NCBI GenBank assembly: GCA_036374175.1
Contig: DASUUH010000123.1
Span: forward strand, 1 to 64,000
DNA length: 64,000 bases
Direction: 5' to 3'
Origin: JASLBX01 sp036374175
GTDB taxonomy: Bacteria > Actinomycetota > Actinomycetes > Jiangellales > Jiangellaceae
Shown: piece by piece, positions 50,221 to 58,970 of the stretch
How the letters are laid out: every line of letters begins with the position of its first letter
Position numbering within the stretch: position 1 is the stretch's first letter
Translations under genes and position numbers: made by a program
The notes under the pieces: model-generated
What the model saw: the letters and a program-made list of their open reading frames with translations, nothing else
Database searches by the model: none
Told to the model about the DNA's origin: nothing

Positions 50221-52032
50221 TTGCGTACTCTGTGGGCCGTGATCCGAGACTGGCGCCGGGCGGTTCGGCGGCGATTGGCCGTCACGACGGCCGTTCTCGG
50301 GGCAGTTGTTGTTGGTGTCTTCGGCCTGTTAGCGCCACCGGAATCGTGCCCGACACCGACGGCGACCGAATTGCGGCAAGGTGCCAGTGCGGCGGTGGAT
50401 TGGTTCGCCCGCAACCAATTCGGGGACGGCCGCTGGCTGTACCTGTACGACGCCGACAGTGCCACCGTCGCACGCGACTACAACGCCGTCCGTCACATGG
50501 GCGTTCAACTCAGCCTGTACCAGGCGGCGGCCGCGGGCATTCCAGGCGCCATGGAGTCGGCGGATCGTGGGCTGGCGTGGGCGACGCGGCAGATCGTCGA
50601 GCGTGACGGGTGGGCCGCGGTCGGTGACGACAGCCGGATACCGGTCGGCGCAACCGCCCTCCTGGTGGCGGCCCTTGCCGAGCGGCGGATGGCCACAGGT
50701 GACGATCAGTATGACGATCTGCTGACACGAATGGGCGTTTTCCTCGTCACGCAGACCGAACCTTCGGGCGCCGTGCTCGCCTACTACGACACGGCCATTG
50801 GTGCGCCGGTCCCCGACGAGTACTCGCAGTACTACACCGGTGAGGCGTACTGGGCATTGGCGCGGTTGCGGCTGGTTTTCCCGGACGGGCCGTGGCCCGA
50901 GATGGCCGACCGGGTCGGCGCGTACATCTCGGCGCGCCGCGACAGCGCCGAAGGCTACTGGCCGCCACTTCCCGACCACTGGGCCGGCTACGGCCTCGCG
51001 GAAACGGTCACCGTCGACGAGCGAGCGGGCGGACAACCGCTCACTGACGACGAACTCGCGTACGCGCGGCGGCAGGCGGGACTGTTCGGCGTCCAGGTGC
51101 GGTGGGTCAGCCAGCAAGAGGGCCCGTGGGGTGTGGTGGCCCGTGGTACCCACGTCCCTCGCGGCGGCGGCTACGGAGTAATAGGAGAGGCGCTCACCGG
51201 CCTGTGGCTGGTGTCCCACGCCGACTCAAGACTCGCCGACATCCGCACGCCGCTCGGCGACCGGGCGACGTGTATTGCCGGCCTCGCATTGGACGCCCAG
51301 GTTGACGCGGCCGCCGCCGATGAGTACCGGGAACCCGACCGAGTTCAGGGTGCGTGGCTTATCAACGGCGAGACCCGGATGGACGACCAGCAGCACGCCC
51401 TGTCTGCGCTGTTGCGGACCATCCCGATCGTGGAAGCAGGTGCCGACGTGACTGGCGCAGCTCAATCCCCAGCGACCTGGTTATGGGTCGTTGCGCTATT
51501 CGCAGCGGTCAATCCGTTCCGGTTGGCGTTGGCACTTCCTCGCGGCGACCGAACCGCACGTGTCGCGACGGGAGTCGCGGGACTTGGTGGGATCGCCGGC
51601 GCCGCCATCGTCCTGCTGGTGGCACTTGTCGCCAGCGGACCGGTATTGAGCGTGCTAGGCGTGAGTGAACCCGCGCTGCGCATTGCCGCTGGCGTGGTAG
51701 CAGCCATCATCGGCGTCGGCACCCTGGTGGTGCGACACCCGTCGCCGACACCCGCTTTGCCGGGCCTCGGCGCTGCTCTGGTTCCCGTCGCAGTACCGAT
51801 GGTGGCGAATGCCGGGCTGATCATGCTGGCGATCAGTGCCTATGCCGATCGAGGCGCAGGGGTGGTCGCCGCCGCCCTGTTGATCGCCATTGGTGTGCTG
51901 ACGTTGGCTGCGGCCGTTGTGCCTAATGACGGCGTGCCACGTCGGGTGCTCAAGTGGTTCGGTCGGTTGGCGTCCGCCGCGCTCGTTCTTGCCGCTGCCC
52001 AGCTCGTTATCGACGGCTTGTTCGCCGTCTAG
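50221..52032 (+). CDS. Large membrane protein with alpha/alpha-toroid-like domain
   Basis: The 603-residue protein has one N-terminal helix (VTTAVLGAVVVGVFGLLA), a large extracytoplasmic region (about 45-410) rich in helices and aromatic residues, resembling glycoside-hydrolase-type alpha/alpha toroids, and about five C-terminal helices. Motifs such as YYTGEAYWALARLRLVFP and EGYWPPLPDHWAGYGL fit that fold. The start is an apparent TTG without a good ribosome site; a GTG at 50239 is an alternative. Substrate unknown. Confidence 0.7.
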   Translation: MRTLWAVIRDWRRAVRRRLAVTTAVLGAVVVGVFGLLAPPESCPTPTATELRQGASAAVDWFARNQFGDGRWLYLYDADSATVARDYNAVRHMGVQLSLYQAAAAGIPGAMESADRGLAWATRQIVERDGWAAVGDDSRIPVGATALLVAALAERRMATGDDQYDDLLTRMGVFLVTQTEPSGAVLAYYDTAIGAPVPDEYSQYYTGEAYWALARLRLVFPDGPWPEMADRVGAYISARRDSAEGYWPPLPDHWAGYGLAETVTVDERAGGQPLTDDELAYARRQAGLFGVQVRWVSQQEGPWGVVARGTHVPRGGGYGVIGEALTGLWLVSHADSRLADIRTPLGDRATCIAGLALDAQVDAAAADEYREPDRVQGAWLINGETRMDDQQHALSALLRTIPIVEAGADVTGAAQSPATWLWVVALFAAVNPFRLALALPRGDRTARVATGVAGLGGIAGAAIVLLVALVASGPVLSVLGVSEPALRIAAGVVAAIIGVGTLVVRHPSPTPALPGLGAALVPVAVPMVANAGLIMLAISAYADRGAGVVAAALLIAIGVLTLAAAVVPNDGVPRRVLKWFGRLASAALVLAAAQLVIDGLFAV

Positions 52033-52033
52033 A

Positions 52034-52099
52034 CCGTTGATCATGGGCAAAGACGCCCTTCCAGCACCGCTATAGGGGCCATCAGCCCATGATCAACGG
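52034..52099. repeat. 15-bp inverted repeat around a 36-base loop
   Basis: CCGTTGATCATGGGC pairs perfectly with GCCCATGATCAACGG. It directly follows the large membrane-protein stop codon and precedes DUF6448, so it may act as a terminator. Its TTGATCATG core also looks like a dispersed intergenic palindrome. Confidence 0.6.
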
Positions 52100-52224
52100 G
52101 AGTCGGGTCAGGGACCTTGGCCTCTGCCCCTGTCGCCGGTGACTTTCCTACCGTGAAAGTACGCATCGAAGCCCCGCACTGCGGCACTGCGTGCGGCGGC
52201 GAGGTGCTGCTGGAGGGAGGGACC

Positions 52225-52773
52225 ATGCCCCCACATTGTGACTCTCTTGACGGGCCCGTCGTCGAGGCTGCCCGCCGCGCATTGGATGCCAGGGACGTCG
52301 AAGTCGTCCTGCCGTTCGTGCCCGCGGACGGTGAACGTGAAGTGCGGGAGATCTTTGACGCGGTGCTGCCGGTCCGTGGCCTGGGTGAGCAGGCTGGCGA
52401 GGTGGCCGACCAATTGTTCTTCGAAACGGTGGTTCGCATTCACCGCGCCGGGGAGGGTGCGCCGTACACCGGGCTCAAGCCGGCGGGGCTGGACGTTGGG
52501 CCGGTGATCCCGCTGGCCGAACGGGCCGTAGATACCGGGTCACCGGAGCCAGTGGCCGGCTTTCTCAGCAATGTCTTACGCGATCAACTCAAGGAGCGAC
52601 TCGAGTTGGTCAATGCACGTGCGGCGACAAAAGATCAATCTGTCGCCGCGGGCCGCGCTTACGTCGAGGCCATGCTGGGCTTCCAGGTGTACGCCCATCA
52701 CCTCTACCAGGCCATGCGTGCACCGGCGCACAAGGAGCACGCAGAAGCCGAACACCAGCACAGTCACGGCTAG
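52225..52773 (+). CDS. DUF6448 family protein
   Basis: The 182-residue protein begins MPPHCDSLDGPVVEAARRAL and contains GAPYTGLKPAGLDVGPVIP and AAGRAYVEAMLGFQVYAHHLY, the signature of DUF6448. A His-rich end (HAEAEHQHSHG) may bind metal. The internal ATG with a GGAGGGA site was chosen; the family normally starts with MPPHCD. Confidence 0.8.
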   Translation: MPPHCDSLDGPVVEAARRALDARDVEVVLPFVPADGEREVREIFDAVLPVRGLGEQAGEVADQLFFETVVRIHRAGEGAPYTGLKPAGLDVGPVIPLAERAVDTGSPEPVAGFLSNVLRDQLKERLELVNARAATKDQSVAAGRAYVEAMLGFQVYAHHLYQAMRAPAHKEHAEAEHQHSHG

Positions 52774-53471
52774 GTGCAGTCGGTACGCAGGTGCAGCCGG
52801 CAGGCTTCGGGTTCGGCGAACGGCAGAAGTGCGGTCCGGTCCGGCTCTCCGCCGAGAGCTGCAAGTGCTCCGCGAACTATGCCGAGGTGTACTGAGCACA
52901 CGATCTCTGGGTAACGGCGCGCGGTGTCCAGCAACGGGCAGCGCCGTAGGGCTACCGTCGTCGCGCGGGCATCAGCGGCCGGGTCGAAGCCGAGTTCGGC
53001 CAGGATGCCGACGACTCGGAGGCGTGCCTCGGCCGCACTGGTGGCGGGCGGGCCCGGCGCTGCGAGCGCGAGCGTGCGGCCCCACTCGATGCCGGCGACC
53101 AGCGCATCGGCGTTGGGATTGTCGCTGGTCCGTGCGATGTGCGCCGCCAGTGCACTGGACAGACCGGCATAGTCCCGGACCCGTGGATCAGGTTCGGCAT
53201 GATCGTCGGCAGCGGCATATCGCCAGGCCGGCCGGCCGCGTCCGCTGACCGGAGCACGTTCTCGCGTTGCGAGGCCACGCTTGACGAGAGCGTCGAGGTG
53301 GTCGCGGATGGTGTTGCCGTGCATTCCGACTTGGGCTGCAAGCTCCGCGACTGTCACTGGACCGTCGTGCCGCTGCAACAACTCCAGCAAGCGCGCTCGC
53401 TGGGCTGACAGCTGCCTGCCGGTGACGTCACGGCGGACCGGAGCGGGACCCCTATTTTTTACGGAAGTCAC
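52770..53471 (-). CDS. SufR-like winged-helix regulator with Cys/His cluster motif
   Basis: The 233-residue regulator has an N-terminal winged helix (LLELLQRHDGPVTVAELAAQ, GMHGNTIRDHLDAL). The C-terminal domain holds RRCPLL, IVCSVHLG and EACRLHL, a cysteine/histidine pattern like the Fe-S-binding SufR group. It is divergent from a hemerythrin-DUF2249 gene, so it probably senses iron-sulfur, nitric oxide or redox status for that unit. A GTG start lies inside its own operator-like repeat. Confidence 0.82.
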   Translation of the reverse strand: MTSVKNRGPAPVRRDVTGRQLSAQRARLLELLQRHDGPVTVAELAAQVGMHGNTIRDHLDALVKRGLATRERAPVSGRGRPAWRYAAADDHAEPDPRVRDYAGLSSALAAHIARTSDNPNADALVAGIEWGRTLALAAPGPPATSAAEARLRVVGILAELGFDPAADARATTVALRRCPLLDTARRYPEIVCSVHLGIVRGALAALGGEPDRTALLPFAEPEACRLHLRTDCT

Positions 53472-53480
53472 CGTAGTAAA
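53458..53480. promoter_or_regulatory. Operator in the SufR-like/hemerythrin divergent region
   Basis: An inverted repeat TTTACGG-AAGTCA-CCGTAGTAAA spans the regulator start and the divergent promoter. The position suggests autoregulation and control of the hemerythrin gene. Confidence 0.55.
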
Positions 53481-53520
53481 TTAGCAGGAGAAGTCACCAG
53501 CACGCATCCAGGAGGACCCA

Positions 53521-54309
53521 GTGACCACGAACACGGAGGCGACCGGCGTCGCCATCGCCACCAGTCCGGAGGACGCGGACGCGGCCGCCGCCGTGAAGCG
53601 GCATCACTCCGAGCTGTCCGACCGGCTGTCGGCGCTCGTAGATGCGCTGCTCGACGCTGCGGCGACGCCGGGCTCCTCGGTTGAGCCGGCTTCGGTTCGC
53701 CTGCTCGGTTTCCTTACCGACGAGTTGCTAACCCACGCCGCCGCTGAAGAGGCGTCGCTTTACCCTGCGGCGGCCAGCGAGGAACCGGCCCGCTTGCTGA
53801 TCGAGGGAATGCTCTCCGAGCACCGGGTGATCCAGCAGCTCGTGGCTGCGATCGCCGACACCGCAGATCCGGTTCGAGCCGCGGCCAACGCGTACGCGCT
53901 CCGGGTTCTGTTCGGTTCGCATCTGGCCAAGGAGAACGATCTGGTGCTGCCCGTGGTGGCTGCTAGCCGCAGCGTCTCGCTGGCGGCGGTGCTGGCCGGT
54001 ATGCACGAGATCCTCGGTGAGGAGGAGCCGGCCGGTGGTTGTGGCGGTTCGTGTGGCTGCGGGGGTCACGACGACGCCGCCGACGCGCCGGTGCTGGACG
54101 TCCGCTCGGTGCCACACGCAGTTCGGCACGGAGCGGTCTTCGGGGCCCTCGACACCGTCCCCGCCGGTGGCACACTCGTCCTGGTGGCGCCGCACGATCC
54201 AATCCCGTTGCTCGATCAGATCCGTGCCCGGACGAACGGCTCCTTCTCGGTCGAGTACGAGGAGCGTGGACCAGAGGCCTGGCGGCTAAGGCTCAACCGC
54301 CAGCGGTGA
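53521..54309 (+). CDS. Hemerythrin HHE-domain protein fused to DUF2249
   Basis: The 262-residue protein has an N-terminal HHE cation-binding bundle (VKRHHSELSDRL, LTHAAAEEASLYP, SEHRVIQQLV, HLAKENDLVLP), a Gly/Cys-rich linker (GGCGGSCGCGGHDD) and a C-terminal DUF2249 domain (LDVRSVPHAVRH, LVLVAPHDPIPLLDQI). Such fusions bind O2 or NO at a di-iron site and are linked to nitrosative stress. The linker cysteines could hold metal. It overlaps the ADH gene (GTGA), so they form one operon. Confidence 0.88.
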   Translation: MTTNTEATGVAIATSPEDADAAAAVKRHHSELSDRLSALVDALLDAAATPGSSVEPASVRLLGFLTDELLTHAAAEEASLYPAAASEEPARLLIEGMLSEHRVIQQLVAAIADTADPVRAAANAYALRVLFGSHLAKENDLVLPVVAASRSVSLAAVLAGMHEILGEEEPAGGCGGSCGCGGHDDAADAPVLDVRSVPHAVRHGAVFGALDTVPAGGTLVLVAPHDPIPLLDQIRARTNGSFSVEYEERGPEAWRLRLNRQR

Positions 54310-55421
54310 GGGCCATCCAGTTCCGGAGCTACGGCGGCCGCCTCGACCTGGTCGAGCTGGCCGATCCCGCTGCTCCGGACGATGGCGCAGTCGTCCGGGT
54401 CGAGGCCACGGGAATCTGCCGGAGCGATTGGCACGGCTGGCAGGGGCACGACCCGGACATCACCGTGCCGCACGTCCCCGGGCACGAATTCGCCGGTGTC
54501 GTTGATTCGGTGGGGCGGGCGGTAAGGCTCTGGCATGGCGGTGAACGGGTCACCGCGCCGTTCGTGTGCGCATGTGGAACGTGCCGGTCCTGCGCGCGGG
54601 GCGACCAACAGGTGTGCGAACGGCAGACGCAGCCGGGGTTCACTCACGACGGTTCGTTCGCCGAGTACGTGGTGGTGCGGCACGCCGATGTGAACTTGGT
54701 TCGCCTGCCGGACCCGGTGGATGCCGTCAGCGCCGCGGCGCTGGGCTGCCGGTTCGCGACGGCCTATCGGGCGGTCGTGCAGCAAGCACGCCCAGCCCCG
54801 GGCGACTGGGTCGCCGTGCACGGGTGTGGCGGCGTGGGTCTGTCCGTCGTCATGATCGCCGTGGTGTCCGGCGCTCGCGTCGTGGCCGTGGACGTCTCGC
54901 CGGAGGCGCTGTCCGTCGCCTCAGAACTCGGCGCCGAAGCATCGATCAATCCGGCGACGTTGGTCGATCCGGCTGGCCGACCCGACGGCATCGCCGACGC
55001 TGCCGCTGCGATCGGTGCGGCTGTACGTGAGGTGACCGCCGGTGGGGCAAAGATCTCGATCGACGCGCTGGGCAGCCTGAGTACGTGTGCCGCGTCCATT
55101 CACTCGCTGGCTCGGCGCGGCAGGCACGTCCAGGTCGGCCTGTTGCCGCCTGCTCTCGGCATACCTCCCATTCCGATGGATCTGGTGATCGGCACGGAGC
55201 TGGAGATCGTCGGCAGCCACGGCATGGCGGCCCATGCGTACCCGCCGATGCTGGCCGCGGTCGAATCAGGGGCGCTGCGACCCGAACGGCTCGTCACCAG
55301 ACGGGTCGGCTTGGATGCCGTCCACCAGGTGCTCGAGGAGATGAGTGGCCCGCTGCCGTCGGTGCCCGGCATCACCGTCGCCCTCCCGCGGCAAGATGCG
55401 GACGAGCCGATCACTAGCTGA
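54306..55421 (+). CDS. Zinc-dependent alcohol dehydrogenase
   Basis: This 371-residue MDR-family protein has the catalytic zinc cysteine in TGICRSDWHGWQG, GHEFAG, a structural-zinc lobe (CACGTCRSCARGDQQVC) and a nucleotide fold (VHGCGGVGLSVVMIA). Such enzymes oxidise alcohols or aldehydes with NAD. It is coupled to the hemerythrin-DUF2249 gene, so a role in S-nitrosothiol or aldehyde clearance is possible but inferred. Confidence 0.9.
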   Translation: MRAIQFRSYGGRLDLVELADPAAPDDGAVVRVEATGICRSDWHGWQGHDPDITVPHVPGHEFAGVVDSVGRAVRLWHGGERVTAPFVCACGTCRSCARGDQQVCERQTQPGFTHDGSFAEYVVVRHADVNLVRLPDPVDAVSAAALGCRFATAYRAVVQQARPAPGDWVAVHGCGGVGLSVVMIAVVSGARVVAVDVSPEALSVASELGAEASINPATLVDPAGRPDGIADAAAAIGAAVREVTAGGAKISIDALGSLSTCAASIHSLARRGRHVQVGLLPPALGIPPIPMDLVIGTELEIVGSHGMAAHAYPPMLAAVESGALRPERLVTRRVGLDAVHQVLEEMSGPLPSVPGITVALPRQDADEPITS

Positions 55422-56046
55422 CGCGGTCGGCCGGCCGACATACCGCACGTTCGGCCATCGCAATGAGTCGCTCGGCCACGGTGGGCGGATCAAGCCCGCG
55501 GCCAGTGAACAACAGGTCGAAGGTGTCGAAGCTGGTAATGACGTAAAGCAGATCGACCGCCTCGGCTTCGGTCACGTCCGGCCGTAGCGAGCCTTGCTCG
55601 GCGAGGCGTTTGCCGAGGTACTCCATGCCCCGGGCGCGCAACTGCTCGAGGCGCAGCGCCATGCCGGCCATCGCGTCCGGATCGAGTAATCCCATCGAAT
55701 AGAGGGCCCGGGCCGCATCACGCTCCACTGCATAAACTTCGCTGGCGGCCCGAAGGCTGCCCCGAAGGTGTTCTCGCGCATCCGGATGTTGCACGGCCTG
55801 CACGATGCGGTCGAAGCCGGCCCGGTCATAGAGGTACTTGCCGAACGCATCGAAGAGCCCGGCTCGCGAACCGAAGACCAGGTACACCGTGGATCGGGCG
55901 ACGCCGGCATCCTGCGCCACGCGGTCAACGCTGATTGTTTTCGCCGGAGTTTCGCGGAGTTGGTTGTACATCGACTCGAGGATCCGGCGGCGGGTTTCGT
56001 CGGCTGCTGCCGCGCGGACGCGCTGCTCGTACTTCCTCGGGGCCAC
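55414..56046 (-). CDS. TetR-family regulator
   Basis: The 210-residue protein has a TetR helix-turn-helix (KTISVDRVAQDAGVARSTVYLVFGSRAGLFDAF) and an all-helical ligand domain. The GTG start follows AAGGAGG. It is divergent from a flavin monooxygenase gene and separated from it by a region with three 13-bp half-sites, so it probably controls that gene. Confidence 0.9.
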   Translation of the reverse strand: MAPRKYEQRVRAAAADETRRRILESMYNQLRETPAKTISVDRVAQDAGVARSTVYLVFGSRAGLFDAFGKYLYDRAGFDRIVQAVQHPDAREHLRGSLRAASEVYAVERDAARALYSMGLLDPDAMAGMALRLEQLRARGMEYLGKRLAEQGSLRPDVTEAEAVDLLYVITSFDTFDLLFTGRGLDPPTVAERLIAMAERAVCRPADRVS

Positions 56047-56061
56047 GGCGCTGCCGCCTCC

Positions 56062-56127
56062 TTTTCACTTGACATTACGTCCATCAGAATACACCATGTC
56101 CAGTGAAAGACATCATGTCCAGTGAAA
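56062..56127. promoter_or_regulatory. TetR-type operator region with three half-sites
   Basis: CATGTCCAGTGAAA occurs twice with a 19-base period (56095 and 56114). The complementary form TTTCACTTGACAT (12 of 13 matching) lies upstream at 56063. The first arm contains a TTGACA -35 box, so TetR binding would block transcription. Confidence 0.7.
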
Positions 56128-56138
56128 TTGGAGGAGTC

Positions 56139-57629
56139 ATGCACCAGAACTCGGCGTCGGAGGTGTCGGTGTTGGTCGTCGGAGCCGGCCCGGCAGGCCT
56201 GACGGCAGCGATCACGTTGGCCCGGTACGGGGTTGACGTGTTGCTCGTCGAGCGCCGGACCGATCTGTCGTCGCTGCCGAGGGCTACGGCCGTCAGCACG
56301 CGAACCATGGAGCTCATGCGCTCATTCGGGTTGGAGGAGCGGATCCGATCCGGTGGCATCGACGTGGAGTGGAACGCGTGGATCACCGAAAGCCTGGCCT
56401 CTCCGGCCGGCGCGGCCATGCCGCTCGGCTTTCCAACGCGCGAGCAAGCCGCGCAGCTGAGCCCTACCACTCCAGCGTGTGTGCCGCAGGACCACTTGGA
56501 GCCGGTCCTGCTGGACTACCTGCAATCGTTCCCACACGCCGACGTCCGCCTCGGTACCGAACTCGTGACGCTAAAGCAGGACTCGCAGTCGGTGACCGTG
56601 GGGTTGTGGGACGCCGCGGCGGGGCGCAGCTTCGATGTCCGCGCCGCTTACGTCGTGGCAGCGGACGGGGCGCACAGCAACGTCAGGACCATGCTGGGCA
56701 TCCCGATGGAGGGTCCGGACAATTTGGTGGAGCACTCCACTGTCTTGTTCCATGCGCCGTTATGGGACGTCCTCGGCGAACGTCGGCACGGAATCTACGT
56801 GATCACCGATCCCAAAGCGGCCGGCGTCTTCGTGCCGGTGGGAGCCAATGATCGCTGGTTGTACGGGCGTGAATTCACCGAAGGACCGCAGCGGCCGGCG
56901 GAGTTGTCCCAGGACGGCCTCACCGACCTGCTGCGGAGTGCGTCCGGGGTTACGTCGTTGCAGCCCAAGATCGAGCGGGTGGGCAGCTTCTCATTCGCTG
57001 CCCAGATCGCCTCGCGCTACCGCGAACAGCACGTGTTCCTCGTGGGCGACGCGGCGCACCGGGTCACCCCGCGGGGCGGCACCGGCATGAACACCGCCAT
57101 CCATGACGGTTTCGACCTCGGTTGGAAGCTCGGGTGGGTGCTCAACGGCTGGGCCGAGCCTCAACTGCTCGAGACGTACGAGTCAGAACGGCGACCCGTC
57201 GGCCTGCACAACACGGCACGGTCAGCAGACCCGGAGGGTAGCCGGCGCGAGGCCGCCGAAGGGCTCGCCGCCGATCTCGGTGATCGAATCCCGCACGTGT
57301 GGCTTCACCGGGAGGGCGCCCGCATCTCCACCCTGGATCTGCTCGGGCCGAGCGTCACACTGCTGACCGATCAGTACGGCGGGATCTGGCGGCATGCGCT
57401 GCCGAGTACGGTTGCGACAGTCGGCGCTCACGAGGTTGGTGAGGCAGCGGCGGACAAGCTGGGCATCCGCGGAGGCGGAGCAGCGCTCGTGCGACCCGAC
57501 GGCAAGCCGATCGCTATCTGGGCGGTTGCAATACCTGACCCAGCCGCTGCCATGGCCGCCGCCATGAATGGAATGGCGATGTGTACCACCGCCGCGCTGG
57601 CACCGGTCCGGCAACGGTTGGCGAGTTGA
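56139..57629 (+). CDS. FAD-dependent aromatic hydroxylase-type monooxygenase
   Basis: The 496-residue protein has an FAD GxGxxG motif (VVGAGPAGLTAAITLARYG), the DG motif (VVAADGAHSNVRTM) and the GD motif (VFLVGDAAHRVTPRGG), with the C-terminal thioredoxin-like region common in PheA/RdmE-type hydroxylases. The ATG with TTGGAGGAG was preferred to an upstream GTG. Substrate is probably an aromatic or polyketide; the TetR neighbour likely senses it. Confidence 0.88.
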   Translation: MHQNSASEVSVLVVGAGPAGLTAAITLARYGVDVLLVERRTDLSSLPRATAVSTRTMELMRSFGLEERIRSGGIDVEWNAWITESLASPAGAAMPLGFPTREQAAQLSPTTPACVPQDHLEPVLLDYLQSFPHADVRLGTELVTLKQDSQSVTVGLWDAAAGRSFDVRAAYVVAADGAHSNVRTMLGIPMEGPDNLVEHSTVLFHAPLWDVLGERRHGIYVITDPKAAGVFVPVGANDRWLYGREFTEGPQRPAELSQDGLTDLLRSASGVTSLQPKIERVGSFSFAAQIASRYREQHVFLVGDAAHRVTPRGGTGMNTAIHDGFDLGWKLGWVLNGWAEPQLLETYESERRPVGLHNTARSADPEGSRREAAEGLAADLGDRIPHVWLHREGARISTLDLLGPSVTLLTDQYGGIWRHALPSTVATVGAHEVGEAAADKLGIRGGGAALVRPDGKPIAIWAVAIPDPAAAMAAAMNGMAMCTTAALAPVRQRLAS

Positions 57630-58026
57630 CGGTTCTGTAGACCTCGTCAGTCCTTGGCCCGCCATACCGCTGTGCCGATCTGCGGCCCCGCGGAAGGTAT
57701 TGCAGGGTCGTGGTGAGGCCAAGGATGTCGAAGACGCGCTGGACGGCACTTTGCGCGTTGCACACGGTGAAACCAACACCGCGGCACCGTGCGGCTTCAC
57801 GACCGGTGATGAGGACCCGAACGCCACTCGCGTCGAGGAATGTGACGTTCGCCAGATCGACATTGACGTCTCCGGAGGGCGTCGCCGCCTCGATTCCGGC
57901 CAGCATGACGGCCTGCACCTGTGGAGACGTGGCCAGATCGATCTCGCCCGCTACGGCGATGCGGACGGTGGTGGCGTCCTGCCAGGGCACGGCGGGAAAC
58001 GGCACGAAGAATAGTTGTTCGGTCAT
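57514..58026 (-). CDS. STAS-domain anti-anti-sigma factor
   Basis: The 170-residue protein has a STAS domain (VRIAVAGEIDLATSPQVQAVM, VNVDLANVTFLDASGVRVL with the phosphorylatable serine in DASGV). A C-terminal extension of about 55 residues runs 116 bases into the 3' end of the monooxygenase gene. It may work with the SpoIIE-type phosphatase further right. The extension may be recent, as it lacks family conservation that I can recognise. Confidence 0.82.
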   Translation of the reverse strand: MTEQLFFVPFPAVPWQDATTVRIAVAGEIDLATSPQVQAVMLAGIEAATPSGDVNVDLANVTFLDASGVRVLITGREAARCRGVGFTVCNAQSAVQRVFDILGLTTTLQYLPRGRRSAQRYGGPRTDEVYRTVNSPTVAGPVPARRWYTSPFHSWRRPWQRLGQVLQPPR

Positions 58027-58212
58027 TTGCCTCGCCTACCCTGCCGAGCCAGGTGCCTTGGCGCTCGCCCCGGTTCCAACAGCTGCCAGCTATGGCCGGT
58101 GTTGGAGGACACGTGCCGAGCGTTCAAGATTCACCGTCCACTAGATGAGCTTGCGTAGGTTTGCCGCCCCAACGCGTCATTGACGAACTATTGGCTAGGT
58201 TACTGCCCCGTC

Positions 58213-58255
58213 AAGGAGGTCTCAAGTCATAATGAAGAAGAAGTGCAGAATTTAA
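58213..58255 (+). promoter_or_regulatory. Short leader peptide before the MerR-receiver gene
   Basis: A near-perfect ribosome site AAGGAGGT is followed 11 bases later by an eight-codon frame ATG-AAG-AAG-AAG-TGC-AGA-ATT-TAA (58232-58255), encoding MKKKCRI. This AT-rich leader sits in the 252-base gap upstream of the MerR-receiver gene. It may mediate translation control or be chance. The rest of the gap shows no gene. Confidence 0.4.
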
Positions 58256-58278
58256 CGAAAAAGTATTAGGATCTTGCC

Positions 58279-58944
58279 ATGCAGGGTGAGGAACCTGGAG
58301 ATCGGCCCGTCTACAGCATCGGCGCGGTGTCGAAGATGCTAGGAGCCCCGCCGGCTACCCTGCGTACCTGGCAGGAGCGGTACGGTGTCGTGGTACCTGA
58401 GCGCAGCAAGGGGGGCCACCGCCTGTATACGCGCGACCAGGTGCAGCAGCTGCGGTTCCTCATCGACCAGGTCGCGGCCGGCCTGTCGCCAGCCGATGGG
58501 CACCGCGTTCTGGAGGAGCTCCTAGCCGCTGGGCTTCCGCTCCGGTCAGGGGGGAGGTCCGATGGGGATACGTTGATGATCCTGCTGGCCGAGCGTGATC
58601 CGTTCGCGGCGGAGTTCTCCGAGTACTTCCTGAAAACCGAGGGCTACGGGGTAACCCTTGTGCTGAACGCCGAGGATGCGATCGAAAAGATCGGCAACGC
58701 CAGGCCGGACCTGGCGGTGATCGACCTGCTGATTTCCGGTGGACGCGGCCTTGAGCTATGTCGGCAGCTGGTGAAGCGTGAGGGCGTACCCGTGCTCGCC
58801 ATCTCCCGGCTGGAGATGCGTGATCAGGCCATGTCGGCCGGCGCCTCCGCGTTTCTTCTCAAGCCGATCGATGCGCTGCAGTTGGTCTCCGTCGTCCAGG
58901 ACCTGCTCGGTCGCAGCGCCTTCCTTCGCCGAAACGCTCCCTGA
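58279..58944 (+). CDS. MerR-type DNA-binding domain fused to a response-regulator receiver
   Basis: The 221-residue protein joins an N-terminal MerR helix-turn-helix (YSIGAVSKMLGAPPATLRTW, RLYTRDQVQQLRFL) to a C-terminal receiver domain (about 95-215) with LAVIDLLISGG, which holds the phospho-acceptor Asp, and AFLLKPID with the conserved Lys. It lies 26 bases before a KaiC-like ATPase, suggesting a joint signalling unit. The fusion is uncommon. Confidence 0.85.
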   Translation: MQGEEPGDRPVYSIGAVSKMLGAPPATLRTWQERYGVVVPERSKGGHRLYTRDQVQQLRFLIDQVAAGLSPADGHRVLEELLAAGLPLRSGGRSDGDTLMILLAERDPFAAEFSEYFLKTEGYGVTLVLNAEDAIEKIGNARPDLAVIDLLISGGRGLELCRQLVKREGVPVLAISRLEMRDQAMSAGASAFLLKPIDALQLVSVVQDLLGRSAFLRRNAP

Positions 58945-58970
58945 CCCGCGGATCGAGAGAAGGAATTGGC

